A stretch of DNA of 44,925 nt. Origin: Candidatus Thermoplasmatota archaeon (lineage in GTDB: Archaea; Thermoplasmatota; Thermoplasmata; RBG-16-68-12; JAGMCJ01). Shown piece by piece: positions 26,001-34,003 of this stretch. The DNA is taken from positions 1-44,925 of the forward strand of contig JAJISE010000011.1 in NCBI GenBank assembly GCA_022848865.1, in the 5' to 3' direction. How positions within the stretch are numbered: position 1 is the first letter of the stretch; each line of letters begins with the position of its first letter. Under the pieces are notes generated by a model, which did no database searches, had not been told where the DNA came from, and worked only from the letters and a program-made list of their open reading frames with translations. Position numbers and translations under genes: made by a program.

Positions 26001-27780
26001 CTGTCTGCGCGACCGGGACGTTCCAGAGATGAACGCCATCGTTGGGCTCCCCACTCACGATCGTCATCCACACCGGGGAACCAGAGTCCAGGGTGTATTG
26101 AACTTCAATGCCGTCCTGCCGTATGTCAACATCCTTGGCGTCCCACCAGATCTCGTAGAGTCCACCCGGTGTCAGGACTTCTCCGCCGTCAGGCCGGACC
26201 ACATCCACCCTCGGCGCCGCTACGCCGTCCAGGTAATTGCGCACGTTCCCCATCAGCACCTCGCCGTTCGGGTCGTAGTTGAAATCCCCGAAGTACGAAC
26301 CGATGCCTTCGAAGTAGTTGAAGGCCATGTAGAAGACGCCCGAGTTGAGGTCATGGTTCATTCTGACCGCGGCAGTAGTACCCACTCCTGTGTACCTGAA
26401 GACCTCGAACGCTCCTGGACCGCTTGTGATCACGTCCGGGTCAAAGCCAGAGATTTGCAGACCCATCATACCATTTGATATAGGATCGGCAGGGATGCCG
26501 TCGACCGTTGCCGCACCGGCATTGTCACCGCTGTAGTCTGCGTGAAGACTACCCTGAAGCCATCCTAAGTTCCCCGTTGAGAATGCCTGGTACGCAATCT
26601 CTTCCCCGACGACGTAGATTGCCTGATCCGCCGACAGGCCACTGTCAATCGCGGTCATCTGCGGGGGGTCAAACGTGCTACCGCTCGTCCCTGTGAACCA
26701 CAGCTGAACGGCATAGTCCTGGATTGCGCCATAGGTCGGCGGGTTCCTCATGTTCGTCATTTCGGTCTCGAAGGCTTCCATAGTGTCCCAGTTCTTGTGT
26801 CCGAGACCTGCTTTCGTCAGGAACTCGTCATAGCGGTCGAATCCGTCATCGTATGGGTCGTTCAGGTCCTTGTTTATCAACACGATCGGGCTCTGGACGA
26901 ATTCCATGGATGCGGCCTGCATGACCTCTGCGTTGTAGCGGTTCGGGTCAGTGATCCAGGGGGTCTTGCTGTCCGTCTGGACGAAAACAGCGACTCCGAG
27001 CTCTCTTCGATCTGTCGACGGGTACCAGAACGGGTTGATGGTGAATATCGTCTCAGTCTCAAAGGTATCACCCATGCTGAAGGCAGGCGGCAGAGCCGTC
27101 TGTGACCCATCCCTGACAACATGGTTGAACACTCTGTGGAGGATGCCGTTGTTCTCGTTGGTGTTTCCATCTCTGTGGTATATGTTGTTCTGGTAGAGCA
27201 CGAATCGCACCCACAGATTGCCGACGGTTATCGGGTCGGTGGCCTCGATGGTCGCCTTGACGTTGACGGTGTTCGCGGTTATGTTCCCAGTGAGAGATAT
27301 GGTCATGTTGCTCATGGCGTTCCCCTGCCTCTCCTGGTTGTACAGAGCCTTGTCCTCGTCATACTTCCCGTACTTCATGGCCGATCCGGACTCCCAAAGG
27401 CGGTTGTCATTGTACGGACCGCCCCCGTCGAAGCCTACGGCGGGAAATGCCAGACCGGGATTCCTGTAGTATGAGCTCCTCTGCTGGGAGTACGCACTCG
27501 TTAACTCATCTGAACCAGAAGCGTGATACTCCAAGATCACCAGATTATCATGTCCCAGCTCGTTGTACAGCCTATCGAGAGAGTGCTTCTGACCTGGGCA
27601 CCAAACGCACCAGTCCGCAGTATTCACGTCCACGAGCACGGCCCTCTGGCTCGAACCGCCACGGCACCTTGCCGCCGGTGTCGGCCCCGGGGAATCATCC
27701 GATTCCACGTGAACGAGAAGCACGCTGCTCAAAAGCAAGAAACACAATAACGAGGCCCAAACTAGCGTTAATCTCTTCAT
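23044..27780 (-). CDS. Large secreted protein: thioredoxin-like domain, alpha/beta domain, six Ig-like repeats, FN3-like end
   Basis: A 1578-residue protein with an N-terminal signal peptide (residues 1-27, LLCFLLLSSVLLVHV core). Residues about 45-290 resemble the Omp28/thioredoxin-like extracellular family, with a CxxC at 58-61 (WCVWCP). Residues about 295-520 look like an alpha/beta (glutamine amidotransferase-like) domain, then an Ig-like domain to about 620. Six tandem repeats of about 113 residues follow (about 626-1305), each opening PPxIxxVxVDG and containing GGANYT, WPG and FD. An FN3-like segment and a C-terminal domain with GWNLVGFPS end the protein. It is probably surface-attached; no clear C-terminal anchor helix is seen. 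Shine-Dalgarno AGGAGG precedes ATG 27780. Confidence 0.88.
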   Translation of the reverse strand: MKRLTLVWASLLCFLLLSSVLLVHVESDDSPGPTPAARCRGGSSQRAVLVDVNTADWCVWCPGQKHSLDRLYNELGHDNLVILEYHASGSDELTSAYSQQRSSYYRNPGLAFPAVGFDGGGPYNDNRLWESGSAMKYGKYDEDKALYNQERQGNAMSNMTISLTGNITANTVNVKATIEATDPITVGNLWVRFVLYQNNIYHRDGNTNENNGILHRVFNHVVRDGSQTALPPAFSMGDTFETETIFTINPFWYPSTDRRELGVAVFVQTDSKTPWITDPNRYNAEVMQAASMEFVQSPIVLINKDLNDPYDDGFDRYDEFLTKAGLGHKNWDTMEAFETEMTNMRNPPTYGAIQDYAVQLWFTGTSGSTFDPPQMTAIDSGLSADQAIYVVGEEIAYQAFSTGNLGWLQGSLHADYSGDNAGAATVDGIPADPISNGMMGLQISGFDPDVITSGPGAFEVFRYTGVGTTAAVRMNHDLNSGVFYMAFNYFEGIGSYFGDFNYDPNGEVLMGNVRNYLDGVAAPRVDVVRPDGGEVLTPGGLYEIWWDAKDVDIRQDGIEVQYTLDSGSPVWMTIVSGEPNDGVHLWNVPVAQTDKARVRVCAIDSQGQSNCVMSDADFTIGTPGDTTPPTIQSVLVDGLTSIIVAEGTSVALTAQVSDFFTGGSNLGGANYTIGQQVWPGMAMSATDGAFDEVTENVDATVDTTGWLPGDYDIYVYGWDDVPNYNTDSLAHATITIIGPDTEPPGVFNVWIDGAPSQTYYISTKPPTVRLSASIDDTPTGNNDIGGANYTTAPAAWPGTAMSPLDGSFDTPTETAYIDIPTLGVGTYDYYVHAWDIVPNYNNTGPSASLTISDDIPPEISNVLIDGQPSATIAEGTPSVTLAATVDDSSTGDSLILAANYTVGVQAWPGSVMNPIDGSFDTSMEDVDAIVDTSALVPGFHNLCVYAVDDGLNENTTGLCAQLEVVPETAAPEVTTVRVDGQPAKIVPLSTLPVICTLTATVDDSGTGGSNIAGANYTTPTPASWPGTFMNPADGSYDSHLEDVESSFSAPSIVGTYAYYVYAWDVKGNFNNTAPFAFLIIQDDIPPEISTALANGMPSITISQGTIFTLTATASDVSTGNSNIASANYTEGLANWASSVAMNPGDGSFNSPKEDVEASVDTSGWTMGIHDLYIYATDAASNGNVTSVEHVSINITIPDIWPPMILNARVDGNTWVGVNEGDLVALTATVTDLTTGDSVIAGANYTLGAQNWPGIPLDAVDGSFDSSVEDVTLNIDTTGWTMANHTLCIYASDIVPNENTTSTECVNIEILAVKPLAPMMTGADLVSPGLPDVEIRWDRSGDDGLGKDDVIEYDVYQGTSFAGPYIYVTSVPATDSPTYSWTCVGCGVGDADNYFYYVEADNGALTEPAPNKASKFTQPLTAAAQLISVPLVLSSNDIALALQTVQFDMAYYYDSSDASDPWKSYMPFKTYKGDLWTVNRTMAFWVNVTSASDFVVAGLVPETTTITLRAGWNLVGFPSFASAYTVADLKVDVNASNVEEPDPLALPFCLKRMIDSDVLLAGRGYWIEVPEDVVWTIVN
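23866..25905 (-). repeat. Six tandem 340-base repeats coding Ig-like domains
   Basis: Six units of roughly 110-115 codons within the large secreted protein. Protein-level landmarks recur (a VDG start, AEGT or ISQGT, GGANYT or AANYT, WPG, DGSFD, YDIYVYGWD or similar). The DNA has diverged between copies, so this is an old amplification. Boundaries are approximate. Confidence 0.75.
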
Positions 27781-27888
27781 GCCCTGCCTCCTCCTAGCGG
27801 GGCATATTCGTCTATGCGTATATCAATATTACCCAGTTATAGCCTTGGCGTGCACAATCCCGCAGAAAAGCCAGCCACGCTGGGCGGT

Positions 27889-29799
27889 TCACTTCAGCCT
27901 GATTGTCTCGAGGTTCATGGGCGCTCTCGTTTCCATCCCGAACTTCTTGTACAGGCTGCTCGCGAGGTCGGAGCACTTGTACTCCTCACCGTGGCCGATG
28001 ATCACCCGCTCGGGCCGCGGCTCGAGCGTTCCCACGTAGTTGAGGAGCTGAAGCCTGTCCGAGTGCCCGCTGAAGCCGTCGACGACCTCCACGTCCATCT
28101 TGATCTTCAGAGTCAGGACATTGCCCCTGTCGTTCAGGGTTATCTCCTTCCACTCCTTCTGGATCTTGCGGCCGATCGTGCCCTCCGCCTGATAGCCCAC
28201 GAACATGAGCGCGTTCTTTGGGTTGTCGGCCCATGCCTTGAAGTACTCGATCACAGGCCCTCCGTTCATCATGCCTGAAGTCGCCAGAATGATGCACGGG
28301 TCCGTGTCGTTGATGATCCTCTCCCTCATCTCCTGGCTGTCCACGCGGTTGAAGACCTCCGCAAGGAACGGGTTCTGCCCGGTCTGGAATATCTGGGTCC
28401 TCAGCGAGCTGTTGAGGTACTCCGGATAGGCCGTGTGAATGGCCGTCGCCTCCCAGATCATCCCGTCCAGATATATCGGGACGGTGGGGATGCGCTTCAT
28501 CCTCATCAGCCCTTCCAGGACCAGCATGACCTCCTGCGATCGTCCTACAGCGAAGACGGGGACGAGCATCTTGCCGCCCCTGTTGAGGATCCTCGCCGCT
28601 ATGCCCTTCACCTGGCCCGAGGCCTCCCTCCTGCTCGGCTGCAGGTCGTGATAGCCTCCGTAAGTGGATTCTATGACGAGCGTCTCGAGCCTCGGGAACC
28701 TGTTCGTGGCAGCGTTGAACAGCCACGATTTCTCGAACTTGATGTCCCCGCTGAGCGCGACGTTGTACAATCCGTCCCCGATGTGGAAGTGGGCGATCGA
28801 TGAGCCGAGTATGTGACCGGCGTTCTGGAGCGTCAGCCGCACGTCGGGCGAGATGTCAGTGGTCTCGCCGTACTTCAGCGGGATGCAGTGCTTGACCGTG
28901 TCCCTTATGTGGCTGGAGTCGTACGGGGACTTCTTCGCCTCCCCGAAGGCGACCTTGACGTAGTCGATCTGGAGAAGCGACATGAGATCGCGCGTGGGGG
29001 GCGTGCAGTAGACGGGCCCGTCGTATCCGTACTTGAACAGGACGGGAACGAGCCCGGAGTGATCGAGATGAGCGTGGGTCACGACAACGCCGTCGAGCGC
29101 TTCCAGGGGCATGACCTCAGGAGCCTGGAGATACGGGCTTCCGTTGTTATCGGACGAGACGTCGACGCCGCAGTCTATCATTATCTTGCTTCCCCTTGTC
29201 ATCAGCAGCGAGCATGACCTTCCCACCTGCCTGAACCCGCCAAGGGTCGTCAACCTCACCCAGTTCTCTCCTTCCGCGGTGTCGCGGGCGAGTCTTCTCC
29301 CCACCCGCTTCAGGAACGCCTCCCTGTCGTCGCGGTACTTCCTGAGGAAGCTCCTGATATCCGCGACAGTCTTCGACGGTATCGGCGGGGTCCTCACCAC
29401 CCTGGGCGCCCAGCCGATGCTCTTCTTGATCTCGTTCAAAATGGTCCCGCGCTTCCCGATCACCAGACCGGGAGAAAGGGCCTCTATCGTGACCTCGCCG
29501 TTCTCGTGCTCGAAATAGATGTCGGTGATCTTGGCGTCCTCAGGGATTATCTCCCTTATGCTCTTCTCCGCTTCCTCGGTCGGGGAGAGGAGCGAGGGGT
29601 CGGGCCTTATGGCCACTCTTCGTCTCATTCCCTGCGCCAGTTGCCTGACGATGTCGTTGTTCTCCGCGAACTCCTCCATGCTCTTGGTGTATATGACCAC
29701 GACTGGACCTTCGAGTTCAATCTCCGTTATCTCCACATCTTTGGGGACGACCTTTCGGACTACCTTCTCAGCGTCCCGAAGAATACTTTCCACGCTCAT
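27889..29799 (-). CDS. fttA: Transcription termination factor FttA / aCPSF1 (KH, metallo-beta-lactamase, beta-CASP)
   Basis: A 636-residue protein with two N-terminal KH domains (second with GLVIGKRG at residues 111-118), a metallo-beta-lactamase core with HAHLDH at 242-247, and a beta-CASP domain (ESTYGG, VFAVGRSQEVM, ATSGMMNGGP, GHSDRLQLLNYV). This is the conserved archaeal CPSF73 homologue. It cuts nascent RNA at U-rich sites 3' of genes and drives transcription termination. It lies 31 bases downstream of the proteasome beta gene on the same strand, probably co-transcribed. All expected zinc-ligand motifs are present. Confidence 0.97.
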   Translation of the reverse strand: MSVESILRDAEKVVRKVVPKDVEITEIELEGPVVVIYTKSMEEFAENNDIVRQLAQGMRRRVAIRPDPSLLSPTEEAEKSIREIIPEDAKITDIYFEHENGEVTIEALSPGLVIGKRGTILNEIKKSIGWAPRVVRTPPIPSKTVADIRSFLRKYRDDREAFLKRVGRRLARDTAEGENWVRLTTLGGFRQVGRSCSLLMTRGSKIMIDCGVDVSSDNNGSPYLQAPEVMPLEALDGVVVTHAHLDHSGLVPVLFKYGYDGPVYCTPPTRDLMSLLQIDYVKVAFGEAKKSPYDSSHIRDTVKHCIPLKYGETTDISPDVRLTLQNAGHILGSSIAHFHIGDGLYNVALSGDIKFEKSWLFNAATNRFPRLETLVIESTYGGYHDLQPSRREASGQVKGIAARILNRGGKMLVPVFAVGRSQEVMLVLEGLMRMKRIPTVPIYLDGMIWEATAIHTAYPEYLNSSLRTQIFQTGQNPFLAEVFNRVDSQEMRERIINDTDPCIILATSGMMNGGPVIEYFKAWADNPKNALMFVGYQAEGTIGRKIQKEWKEITLNDRGNVLTLKIKMDVEVVDGFSGHSDRLQLLNYVGTLEPRPERVIIGHGEEYKCSDLASSLYKKFGMETRAPMNLETIRLK

Positions 29800-29830
29800 T
29801 TGGTTTCACTTGAATACGTATAGAGAAGAG

Positions 29831-30472
29831 CTAGCTCAGTTTCATCGCTGACTTCCTCTTCTCGACCTCCTTGTCATCGAGGTGAACGTAACCCTTCTTC
29901 GTTATGGAAACGATGTCAATCCCGTCACCCGAGACCGCATCCCTCTTCATGGCGGCCGTCAGGGCCCTTATCGCGAGGTCTATGCCGTTGTCCAGGCTCA
30001 CGTCGTCCTTGTAGTGGTCCTCCAACACTCCGTACACGTAGGGAGATCCTGAGCCTGTCGTCACGTACTTGTCGGGTATGCTCCCTCCTGCCATGTCCAG
30101 GGAGTACACGTGATTACCATCATCGTCCACGCCGCCGATGACGAGCTGCACCCAATAGGGGAAGTACCTCCTTCCCGCCAGGATGTTCGAGAGAAGCGTA
30201 GCGCACGACTTCACTGGCATGGGAGCGTTCCGCTTGAGCTTGAAGAGCTCGACCTCTGCGGTGATATACCTCGCCAGCAGTTGGATGTCTCCCACCAGAC
30301 CGGCGGTCGTCAAGCCCAGATTGTCATCCAGCTTGAACACCTTCTTCGTCGCCTTGTGAGCGATTAGCGTCCCCATGGTTGCCCTTCGCTCAGCCGCCAA
30401 GACCACACCTTCCTTGCAGACCATACCTAGTGTGGTTGTCCCTGTCTTAACCTCATTTGCCATCTGCGTCAT
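29831..30472 (-). CDS. psmB: Proteasome beta subunit
   Basis: This 213-residue proteasome beta subunit has a short propeptide that would be cut after Gly11 to expose the catalytic Thr (TTTLG). Counting from this Thr, Glu17 and Lys33 of the active site are in place (AERRAT and ATKK), as are GSGSPYVYGVLE and the Ser/Asp region RDAVSGDGID. It forms the proteolytic chamber of the 20S core. The alpha subunit is not in the window. A TATA element is at 30523-30532. The fttA gene follows after 31 bases. Confidence 0.97.
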   Translation of the reverse strand: MTQMANEVKTGTTTLGMVCKEGVVLAAERRATMGTLIAHKATKKVFKLDDNLGLTTAGLVGDIQLLARYITAEVELFKLKRNAPMPVKSCATLLSNILAGRRYFPYWVQLVIGGVDDDGNHVYSLDMAGGSIPDKYVTTGSGSPYVYGVLEDHYKDDVSLDNGIDLAIRALTAAMKRDAVSGDGIDIVSITKKGYVHLDDKEVEKRKSAMKLS

Positions 30473-30522
30473 ATCATACCCTCGAAAACTGGGAAAACTG
30501 ACGCCTGAGCTATTGTTGTCCT

Positions 30523-30532
30523 GCTATATAAC
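30523..30532 (-). promoter_or_regulatory. TATA box of the psmB-fttA unit
   Basis: The minus-strand reading is GTTATATAGC, predicting transcription start some 25-30 bases before the psmB ATG at 30472. Confidence 0.5.
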
Positions 30533-30677
30533 TATTTTGAGACTATTCGTGTTCAGGCCATGAGATTCGGCGCTGGTCAGGGTCCTTGGTTGCTGTAATC
30601 ACTCATGACATGTTCAAGGCTACATTTTTATAGTCGGTTGTCAATTTTCGTCGAAAGGTTATGGGATGGGATATGTT

Positions 30678-30842
30678 ATGAGAGGTCTAAAGATGAGAAG
30701 AAATGGAAGTATGTTTACGGTCGTGTTGATGGCCGTCCTCCTGCTCGGGAGCACACTGATTATGGTGTCGCCTCAGAGCAGAGCCGAGACAAACCCGCCA
30801 GAGGAGACCTACGAGGCACCGCCGGAAGAGCCAGAGGAGTAA
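30678..30842 (+). CDS. Small secreted or membrane peptide, 54 residues
   Basis: ATG at 30678 opens a 54-codon frame: a basic start (MRGLKMRRNG), a hydrophobic segment (VVLMAVLLLGSTLIMV) ending in a signal-peptidase-like SRAE, and a short Pro/Glu-rich acidic tail (ETNPPEETYEAPPEEPEE). It looks like a single signal/anchor segment with a disordered acidic exterior. A TATA element (TTTTTATAG, 30625-30633) and a GGATGGGAT leader sequence precede it. The next gene starts 50 bases downstream on the same strand. No known family. Confidence 0.55.
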   Translation: MRGLKMRRNGSMFTVVLMAVLLLGSTLIMVSPQSRAETNPPEETYEAPPEEPEE

Positions 30843-30892
30843 GGCGCGGGAAAGCAGCCCCGCCTTCCTCGTCTTCTGGGGAGGGCAGATCG

Positions 30893-31123
30893 ATGTCAGG
30901 CAAAGGTAGCAAGGTCAGCAAAGAGACCGCGGAGGAGATGATCCTGGACATCCTCAAGGAGGAAGGTCCCATGACCACGATCCAGGTCGAGGAGGTCTTC
31001 AGGTCGCAGAACGCCGAGTGCCCGGACTCGGCCGCCCTTTTCCTCAACAAGATGAGGCTGAGCGGCAAGATAAACGGAGAGTTGTCCATCGAGCACAAGG
31101 GTTGGCTTTGGTGGATGGACTAA
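30893..31123 (+). CDS. Small winged-helix-like protein
   Basis: This 76-residue protein has a helical fold similar to a winged helix: ETAEEMILDILKEEGPMTT, IQVEEVFRSQ, DSAALFLNKMRLSGKINGE, then a short hydrophobic wing (GWLWWMD). Shine-Dalgarno GGGGAGGG lies just before the ATG at 30893. The frame is open upstream but only through the preceding small gene's region. The C-terminal four bases overlap the convergent FN3 protein's stop. A DNA-binding role is a reasonable guess, unproven. Confidence 0.7.
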   Translation: MSGKGSKVSKETAEEMILDILKEEGPMTTIQVEEVFRSQNAECPDSAALFLNKMRLSGKINGELSIEHKGWLWWMD

Positions 31124-32394
31124 GGTACGGCCCACGAATGCGTGTCCAAGTTGTCGTCGGTCGCCCGCCAGAATACCGACAGATCGTAGATGTGTCCGCT
31201 TGAGACGCTTATGACGAACACGTCCCCGACGGTCAGCAGCCCGTCCGAGTCCATGTCCAGGAACGTGATGTTCCCCGCTGACGTACCGTCCGATAGTGGG
31301 TCCATTCTGTCCGTCTCGTTCGAATCGGTCTTCAGGAAGGCCCCGAAGAGGCCTATGTCCAAGGCCTCGGAGACGAAGTCCACGGTGATGTTGCACGTGA
31401 CGTTGTCGTAGAAAGAGCCCAAGACGGACACTCCTGGAACCGACGACGTGGGGGCTCCCGTTGCTGGATCGGACTTCGGACCCTCGTTGCCCTGGAAATC
31501 CAGAGCGCTCACTTCGAACTCGTACAGCTGGCCGTCCACTAGCCCAGTATCCTGGAACGCTGTCCCTGTAGGCTCGTCGGTGAGCCTCGAACCGTCCCGA
31601 TAGACATAGTACTTCGCAACGCCAACATTGTCAGTGGCTGGGTCCCAAGTGAGGTTGAGCTTCCCGTCCCTCGCGTCCGTGACAACGAGGGCCATGACCT
31701 TGGACGGGGGCTCGGAATCATACTCCGTGGACATGCCGCTCACCTGCACCGACCTCTGCCCCTCGTTTCCCGAGGTGTCAACTGCGGCGACCTCGTAGGC
31801 GTAGATCTGATTGTTCGTGAGGTCAGTGTCCTGGAAGAATGTTGTCAGCGGCTCATCGATGAGAGCGACGCCATCCCTGTGAATCGTGTAGTGATCGACC
31901 GCGACATTGTCGAAAGCCTCGTCCCATGTCAGATTGAGCTTTCCGTCGAATGCATTCTCCACCACCAGCCCCTCGACGCGGCTGGGCGGGACGTTGTCAG
32001 AGGGTGTGGGCATGCCCGAGACCGTGCCAGAGAAGTCACCCACGTTGTCCGAGCTGTCCACCGCCCGTACTTGGTAGAAATATAGGGTGCCATCAATGAG
32101 GGCAGTGTCAACATAGAACGGGTACGACGGCTCGCTCGGGAGCAGATTGCCGTCCCGGTATATCTGATAGACAACAACCTTTCTGTTGTCTGTCGCCTCG
32201 TCCCAGAAGAGGAAGAGCCTGCCGTCACGCAGGTCGTATATCTCAAGCCCCTCCACCTTGCTCGGGGGCGTGCGGTCCTCCGGAAGCTCCATCTGAAGGA
32301 CGTAGAGTATCGACGCCACGACAACCGTCGCTGTGACGACGATCACGATGATGGCCAGGTTGCGGTTCCGATTGCTTCCGATCTCCATTGTCAT
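31120..32394 (-). CDS. Membrane-anchored extracellular protein with three FN3 domains
   Basis: The 424-residue protein has a short cytoplasmic N-terminus and one membrane helix (residues about 13-33, LAIIVIVVTATVVVASILYV). Three fibronectin type III domains of about 95 residues follow (starts near PPSKVEGL, PPSRVEGL and PPSKVMAL; each with LxxTWDxAxDN and YxVxAVD). A C-terminal domain of about 95 residues contains a calcium-loop-like DMDSDGLLTVGD, reminiscent of dockerin/cohesin-type elements. It is probably an exposed adhesion or binding protein. A TATA-like element lies at about 32415-32426. Confidence 0.85.
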   Translation of the reverse strand: MTMEIGSNRNRNLAIIVIVVTATVVVASILYVLQMELPEDRTPPSKVEGLEIYDLRDGRLFLFWDEATDNRKVVVYQIYRDGNLLPSEPSYPFYVDTALIDGTLYFYQVRAVDSSDNVGDFSGTVSGMPTPSDNVPPSRVEGLVVENAFDGKLNLTWDEAFDNVAVDHYTIHRDGVALIDEPLTTFFQDTDLTNNQIYAYEVAAVDTSGNEGQRSVQVSGMSTEYDSEPPSKVMALVVTDARDGKLNLTWDPATDNVGVAKYYVYRDGSRLTDEPTGTAFQDTGLVDGQLYEFEVSALDFQGNEGPKSDPATGAPTSSVPGVSVLGSFYDNVTCNITVDFVSEALDIGLFGAFLKTDSNETDRMDPLSDGTSAGNITFLDMDSDGLLTVGDVFVISVSSGHIYDLSVFWRATDDNLDTHSWAVP

Positions 32395-32534
32395 CCGTTT
32401 GATGAATCCTTGGCTTTAAAACCTTTCGGCAGGTCCGCGGAGTCCATCCTGCCCGCTCATCCCAGAGGCGTGGAATCCTTCCACACAAAACATAAAATAC
32501 TGAGATTCGCATACAGGGGACAGATGGGATTGCC

Positions 32535-32789
32535 ATGTTGGAGGAAATTTCTGAGATTATAGGGCTGCAGGTTTACACTCACGAAGGGGTCTTCCTCGGT
32601 AACGTGAACAACCTGATAGTGAACGTCGAGAAGTCCACGGTCGAGAGACTGTTCATCGGAGAACCCAACCCGTTGCTCGTCGAAGGTGCGAGATCGGTGG
32701 CCGTTCCCTATCGATGGATACAGAGCGTGGGCGACGTCATAATACTGAAGTACTTCCCCAAGCGCGTGAGCATCAAGAAGGGGAAGTAG
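32535..32789 (+). CDS. PRC-barrel domain protein
   Basis: An 84-residue single PRC-barrel (GLQVYTHEGVFLGNVNNLIV, then VPYRWIQSVGDVIIL), the usual size for the small archaeal members. The fold is shared with RimM and photosynthetic reaction-centre H subunits. Archaeal stand-alone forms are thought to act in RNA metabolism or division-associated complexes (CdpB-like), but no specific role is shown. TATA element CATAAAATAC at 32491-32500. The next gene follows 47 bases downstream with its own TATA element. Confidence 0.88.
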   Translation: MLEEISEIIGLQVYTHEGVFLGNVNNLIVNVEKSTVERLFIGEPNPLLVEGARSVAVPYRWIQSVGDVIILKYFPKRVSIKKGK

Positions 32790-32836
32790 CCCAGGAAATG
32801 TTTTAAGTCCTCTAGCCATATTCGGACGCATGGGGC

Positions 32837-33304
32837 ATGCTGAGTCCTCACGGGCGGGGGTTCGTTTTGCAGGGAATCATGTATTCCGAGGATGAGGGAG
32901 TTTGGATGAGGTCCCGCTTCGAGATCCTGGAGATCGAGGTTCTGCACAGCCACGAGGAGATAAAGCCCGACATCCTCGACTGCCTCGCGGACCAGATCGC
33001 CAAGGACGGCGCCCTCTTCAAGCCCATAGTCGTGGACGAGAAGACCTACGTCATTCTGGACGGCCATCACAGGTTCGAGGCCCTCAAGCGGCTCGGATGC
33101 AAGAGGATACCCGTATTTCTCGTCGACTACATGGACACTGCAATCGAGGTCGTGACCTGGCCCGGGGCAGTTGTCAATGAGATATCGAAGGACGAGATCA
33201 TCGCCATGGGCCTGAGCGACAACGTGTACCCGCCAAAGACGTCCAGGCACATCATCAGGGTGATTCTCGAGGACAGGCCGGTGGAGCTCCCGAAACTCCG
33301 CTAG
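32837..33304 (+). CDS. ParB/SerK-like protein
   Basis: This 155-residue protein has the ParB-like core: LHSHEEIKPDILDCLADQIAKDG, FKPIVVDEKTYVILDGHHRFEALKRLG and IPVFLVDYMD. DGHHR is the motif shared by ParB CTPases and archaeal free-serine kinase SerK. There is no ParB helix-turn-helix, so it is closer to SerK or a short regulator than to a partition protein. TATA-like GTTTTAAG at 32800-32807 favours the ATG at 32837. ATG at 32906 has a better Shine-Dalgarno (GAGGATGAGGGAG) and is an alternative. Stop overlaps that of the convergent membrane-protein gene. Confidence 0.7.
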   Translation: MLSPHGRGFVLQGIMYSEDEGVWMRSRFEILEIEVLHSHEEIKPDILDCLADQIAKDGALFKPIVVDEKTYVILDGHHRFEALKRLGCKRIPVFLVDYMDTAIEVVTWPGAVVNEISKDEIIAMGLSDNVYPPKTSRHIIRVILEDRPVELPKLR

Positions 33305-33972
33305 TCCTCCGGCTCCTCTTCGGTTTTCGGAGGAGACTCGACGAACCAGATCGAGAACAGCATTATGACGCATGTCACGAAGGCCGCATACCACCCGATC
33401 TGTGGTCCCCATGTCGTTTGGACGCTTCGTGCGAATGTCTCATTCAGGTCAGTGCCCGCGAACGTGTGAATGTCCGGAAGGACTGTTTCCAGAGTCTGTT
33501 CCAGGTTTTCGCCGGAGTCCCCGACCGCGGAGGGGAGGTTCACGTTCATATAGGCTGCAGATCCCAGGACGAGGAGCGCCACAGCGAACGCAAGTCCCAG
33601 GGCGATCAGTCTGTAGGCCTTCTTCCGCTCCGACAGACGGTTCAGAACCAAGAAGAGCACGATGAAGACAATCCCCAGCGTCACCATCGAGGCCATGATC
33701 ACGGAATGGAAACCGAGGGCGGAGTCTTCGACTTCCCAGTAGGATGCGTCCCAACTCCTCTCGTGGGGCTCACCGAGGGTCGTGTCCTTGTGGTATGTGG
33801 AGACCCATAGAAGCTTGAAGTCGTGCGTGCTGTTGACATAGATGACAGGGTTCACCGTGGGGGACCTCTCCTCGCGCTCGATGGTCCACCATGGGAGGAA
33901 GAAGCTCGACACGAGCAGTACCAGACAGACGATGGCGAGGACCGTTCCGATGTGGGACTTGCCTACGTTCAT
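33301..33972 (-). CDS. Membrane protein with four predicted transmembrane helices
   Basis: A 223-residue membrane protein: helix 1 about residues 8-28 (LAIVCLVLLVSSFFLPWW), an extracellular loop with NST glycosylation-type sequon, then two helices around residues 90-150 (MVTLGIVFIVLFLVL; ALGLAFAVALLVLG), a second outside loop, and a last helix (YAAFVTCVIMLFSIWFV) with an acidic tail. The ATG at 33972 is preferred over the GTG at 33981 because AGGTGA precedes it by five bases. No family is recognised. It ends on the same CTAG as the convergent ParB-like gene. Confidence 0.75.
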   Translation of the reverse strand: MNVGKSHIGTVLAIVCLVLLVSSFFLPWWTIEREERSPTVNPVIYVNSTHDFKLLWVSTYHKDTTLGEPHERSWDASYWEVEDSALGFHSVIMASMVTLGIVFIVLFLVLNRLSERKKAYRLIALGLAFAVALLVLGSAAYMNVNLPSAVGDSGENLEQTLETVLPDIHTFAGTDLNETFARSVQTTWGPQIGWYAAFVTCVIMLFSIWFVESPPKTEEEPED

Positions 33973-34003
33973 TGTGCTCACCTGTTATTCCTCTACCGCT
34001 ATT

